A stretch of DNA of 64,000 nucleotides from Candidatus Bathyarchaeia archaeon (GTDB lineage Archaea; Thermoproteota; Bathyarchaeia; Bathyarchaeales; Bathycorpusculaceae), in assembly GCA_038873195.1 (NCBI GenBank), contig JAVZEV010000001.1:1268490-1332489 (forward strand), given 5' to 3'. Shown here in pieces: positions 61,838 to 64,000 of this stretch (positions within the stretch are counted from its first letter, which is position 1; every line of letters begins with the position of its first letter). Below the pieces are notes generated by a model, which saw only the letters and a program-made list of their open reading frames with translations, ran no database searches and was not told where the DNA came from. The position numbers and the translations under genes were made by a program.

Positions 61838-62566
61838 TCACTTGCCCAGTCCTAACTCTTTCATGTAACTTTCAATTCTGTCGTCGCCTAACATTTCCAT
61901 TTTCTTTGTTGCCGAAGGAATGACGGCTATTTTTATTCTTGGTGGCAGTTGTCTGGCTTCTAGGGCTTTTACTAAACATTTTATTGCAAGTTTCGTAGCG
62001 TCTTCTAGCACCATGTCTTCACGGTATTCTTCCTTCAATACTGATAGCACGGTTTCTCTTCCAGCGCCTAAAGCTGTTGCTTTGTAGCCCCTGTATGTTC
62101 CGCTTGGATGCGTTCCCAATAGTCGGTTTCCCGCTTTGTCGACTCCGCCGAAAATCATTGAAACTCCGAAGGGTCTGACGCCTGCATGTTGCGTGTATAG
62201 TTGTTTTATGTCGCATATTCTTTTAGTTACAACTTCTACGTCTATTGGTTCATCATAAGTTAGTCTGTTACTTTGAGCGTACACTCTTGCTTGGTCTATA
62301 AGAATGCGCGCGTCAGAGCTTAAACCAACTATTGCTGCGCCAATATGCTCGTCAACTTTGAAAATTTTCCAGGAGTATTCTGCGTCCTCAAGGGGTTCAA
62401 CGGTTTCTTCCGCTCCCAAAACTATTCCTTCGGAGCAACGTATTCCCAAAATTGTTGCTCCACGGTTAACTAATTCCATTGCATATTCAACTTGGAACAG
62501 TCTACCGTCTGGTGAGAAAACGGTTATGGCACGGTCATATGCTCCTGGCGCTGCAAATACGGACAT
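61838..62566 (-). CDS. psmA: Proteasome subunit alpha
   Basis: Outer ring of the 20S proteasome. The family N-terminal gate YDRAITVFSPDGRLFQVEYAMELV is intact, as are GATILGIRCSEGIVLGAEE, RPFGVSMIFGGVDKAG and THPSGTYRGYKATALGAG. About 242 residues; the C-terminal YMKELGLGK carries no clear HbYX motif, as expected for alpha. ATG 62566 with GAGGT upstream is preferred over the GTG at 62584. It begins the superoperon running to the DHH gene. Confidence 0.96.
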   Translation of the reverse strand: MSVFAAPGAYDRAITVFSPDGRLFQVEYAMELVNRGATILGIRCSEGIVLGAEETVEPLEDAEYSWKIFKVDEHIGAAIVGLSSDARILIDQARVYAQSNRLTYDEPIDVEVVTKRICDIKQLYTQHAGVRPFGVSMIFGGVDKAGNRLLGTHPSGTYRGYKATALGAGRETVLSVLKEEYREDMVLEDATKLAIKCLVKALEARQLPPRIKIAVIPSATKKMEMLGDDRIESYMKELGLGK

Positions 62567-62788
62567 AACATATCTACCTCTCACTATTACCTAGTGCATT
62601 TGCAGACTTTCATATGACAACTTGACTAAAAACCTTTTCCTAAGTTATTTGGGACTTTAGTATAGTCGTTTATTTTGGTTTTTGGAAAAGTTGGCAGATT
62701 CGCTTTATTGAAGCAATCCCATCTGCGAGATAGTATAAGAAGTATGGTGATTGATGTATCTTGCTACGATCAGCATATCAATCTTTTT

Positions 62789-63343
62789 TTACCTCAGAAT
62801 TTCTTTTGCTGACTTCTTGTAAACTTCAAAGTCATGCGTAGAAAACAAGACAAATACAATCTTAGCAACATTGTCTTCTTTTTCTAAAAATTCTTTAACA
62901 GTTTCTAAAGCTATTCGGCATGCCTTTTCTATTGGGTAACTGTATGCGCCCGTGCTTATGGATGGAAAAGCTATAGTCTTAAGCCCTTTATTTACTGCCA
63001 GTTTTAACGAGTTACGGTAAGCGTTCGCCAAAAGCTCTGATTCGCCGCTGTTCCCGCCACGCCAGATTGGTCCAACCGTGTGAATGACATATTTAGCTTT
63101 TAAATTGCCTCCAGAAGTTATTACTGCTTTGCCGGTTGGTAAGCCTTCTGGCCATTCTGTGGCTCTTATGCATTTGCATTCTTCTAGGATTTTTGGTCCG
63201 CCTTTGCGGTGGATTGCGCCGTCTACGCCTCCTCCGCCCATAAGTGTTGAGTTTGCAGCGTTAACTATGGCATCAGTGTCCATTTCAGTTATGTCCCCTT
63301 GAACAAGACAGACCTTTGCCTTGCCGATTTGAAATTCGATCAT
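62789..63343 (-). CDS. Macrodomain protein (ADP-ribose binding)
   Basis: A 184-residue macrodomain: VQGDITEMDTDAIVNAANSTLMGGGGVDGAIHRKGG (residues about 14-49) with the catalytic-type NAAN and GGGGVDGAI loops, and PSISTGAYSYPIEKACRIAL. Such proteins bind or hydrolyse ADP-ribose derivatives such as O-acetyl-ADP-ribose. It is a single domain with no fusion. A hairpin and T-run stretch lies beyond its stop. Confidence 0.9.
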   Translation of the reverse strand: MIEFQIGKAKVCLVQGDITEMDTDAIVNAANSTLMGGGGVDGAIHRKGGPKILEECKCIRATEWPEGLPTGKAVITSGGNLKAKYVIHTVGPIWRGGNSGESELLANAYRNSLKLAVNKGLKTIAFPSISTGAYSYPIEKACRIALETVKEFLEKEDNVAKIVFVLFSTHDFEVYKKSAKEILR

Positions 63344-63421
63344 AGTTGGTTCCTTTTCTGACCCTACATATTTTCTATTCTACATTTATTCTCTTAAAAT
63401 TTTCAGCAAAAGGGCGCATTT

Positions 63422-64000
63422 CTAAAATATTGCTGAGAGGATAAACCATAATCCAAACCCAGTCAACACTACAAAGCAAAAGCCGAAAACTATCTTACGA
63501 GTCTTTTCTGTCCAGAAATGTCTCGATTTAAAGACGACCATGGATACAAACGTGTCCCATGCAAGGTCGCATGACCAGTGAGTTATAGCCAACGCCAAAA
63601 AGCCAGCAAACCCAAAAGCCACAGCGGTTAATATTAAATTTGCGCCAATTGTTGCCCACCAAAGGAAAAAGTAAGGATTGGCGATGGTTGCGAGAAAACC
63701 GGCAACAAAAGAACCGTGATGAAATGTCCTATAGTTCTCATTTTTCTCCTTTCGTGCTTGATATATTTGAAAGCCCATAAAAATGAGAATTAAACCTCCA
63801 ACTAGCCCAATAATCTTCTGAACGGTAGTGGAAGCAAAAAACCATGTAAAGCCAAAATAAATCAGAAACATTAATGGAAATTCCACTGCGCCGTGCCCCA
63901 AAGCGATTAAGGCTCCGGCAATTTTATTCTTGTATCCTTTTGCAATTGTTATGGCAAAAACTGGTCCAGGCATCATGACTCCAGACAAAGATAATAAAAT
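63422..64000 (-). CDS. LysE-family exporter, 5' end cut by window
   Basis: A partial gene whose open frame continues through the window edge. Six hydrophobic segments are visible. The conserved start of the LysE/RhtB family, LSGVMMPGPVFAITIAKGYKNK, is followed by G-H-G (ALGHGAVE), then GFLATIANPYFFLWWATIGANL and a C-terminal helix. Members export amino acids or other small metabolites. An internal TTG at 63988 is not the true start, since ILLS precedes it in frame. Confidence 0.85.
   Translation of the reverse strand: MLLSLSGVMMPGPVFAITIAKGYKNKIAGALIALGHGAVEFPLMFLIYFGFTWFFASTTVQKIIGLVGGLILIFMGFQIYQARKEKNENYRTFHHGSFVAGFLATIANPYFFLWWATIGANLILTAVAFGFAGFLALAITHWSCDLAWDTFVSMVVFKSRHFWTEKTRKIVFGFCFVVLTGFGLWFILSAIF

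Noticed and set aside
62757-62790. GATTGAT/ATCAATC hairpin followed by T7 on the plus strand
   Set aside because: It looks like a plus-strand intrinsic terminator, but no plus-strand gene precedes it; it probably only marks the end region of the macrodomain gene.
1-64000. CRISPR arrays, tRNA or rRNA genes, insertion sequences
   Set aside because: No regularly spaced repeats, no tRNA T-arm signature in the gaps examined, and no transposase-like protein were seen.

Overview
This 64 kb window is a gene-dense, moderately AT-rich archaeal chromosome segment. Its archaeal core genes include aIF5B, topoisomerase VI A and B, ABCE1, a thermosome, a family B DNA polymerase, RadB, archaeal CarS lipid synthesis, AglB, the exosome, SBDS, the proteasome alpha subunit, prefoldin, KEOPS subunits and ribosomal proteins eL41 and L37Ae. 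A TackOD1-type protein, a DUF6485 gene and the mixture of crenarchaeal-like and euryarchaeal-like genes point to the TACK group, most likely a Bathyarchaeia-type lineage. That placement is an inference from gene content. No rRNA, tRNA, CRISPR array, transposase or prophage was seen. Many genes begin with TTG or GTG behind a GGTGA or GGAGG ribosome-binding site, and overlaps of 1 to about 20 nt are common.

Layout. 0-10 kb (mostly minus strand): aIF5B, a DUF4342 protein, an anchored Ig-repeat surface protein, topoisomerase VI, cytidine deaminase, ABCE1, and a 22-residue MR(EEEEW)x4 micro-ORF with a perfect ribosome-binding site. 10-13 kb: isoaspartyl peptidase, a candidate C/D box RNA, a THUMP protein, Cgi121 and a phosphoribosyltransferase. 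13-18.6 kb: a partial histidine-degradation cluster (FtcD formimidoyltransferase domain, HutI, HutU; no HutH) and Cys-rich proteins. 18.7-24.6 kb: thermosome, Sua5, a CBS protein, a UbiD decarboxylase with a small partner, and endonuclease III. 24.6-31 kb: Clp1-type RNA kinase, RadB, CarS, topoisomerase IA and small zinc proteins. 31-36.6 kb: GcvT, N-glycosylation genes (AglB, GT4), a possible SecB-like protein, and a QueT-family transporter behind a structured leader. 36.6-46 kb: PolB, an m5C methyltransferase, a ureohydrolase, tandem MoeA paralogues and membrane proteins. 46-53 kb: a TackOD1 protein and a type IV pilus operon. 53-58 kb: eL41, HxlB, an ECF transporter core and a DHH phosphoesterase. 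57-62.6 kb: the archaeal proteasome-exosome superoperon. The end holds a macrodomain protein and a LysE-type transporter cut by the window edge.

How the parts connect. Sua5, Cgi121 and Pcc1 belong to the t6A tRNA pathway. EcfT/EcfA/EcfA2 could energise the separate QueT-like substrate protein. AglB, the GT4 enzyme and perhaps a three-helix OST3/6-like protein belong to protein N-glycosylation. The surface Ig protein and pilins, rich in N-x-S/T sequons, are plausible substrates.

The most novel-looking items are the EEEEW-repeat microprotein, the QueT leader with an anti-Shine-Dalgarno element, a near-identical 27-nt TATA/G-run element occurring twice 22 kb apart, a palindrome at the pilus-operon promoter, the C/D box RNA candidate aimed at the 16S decoding region, and several very small Cys-rich proteins.
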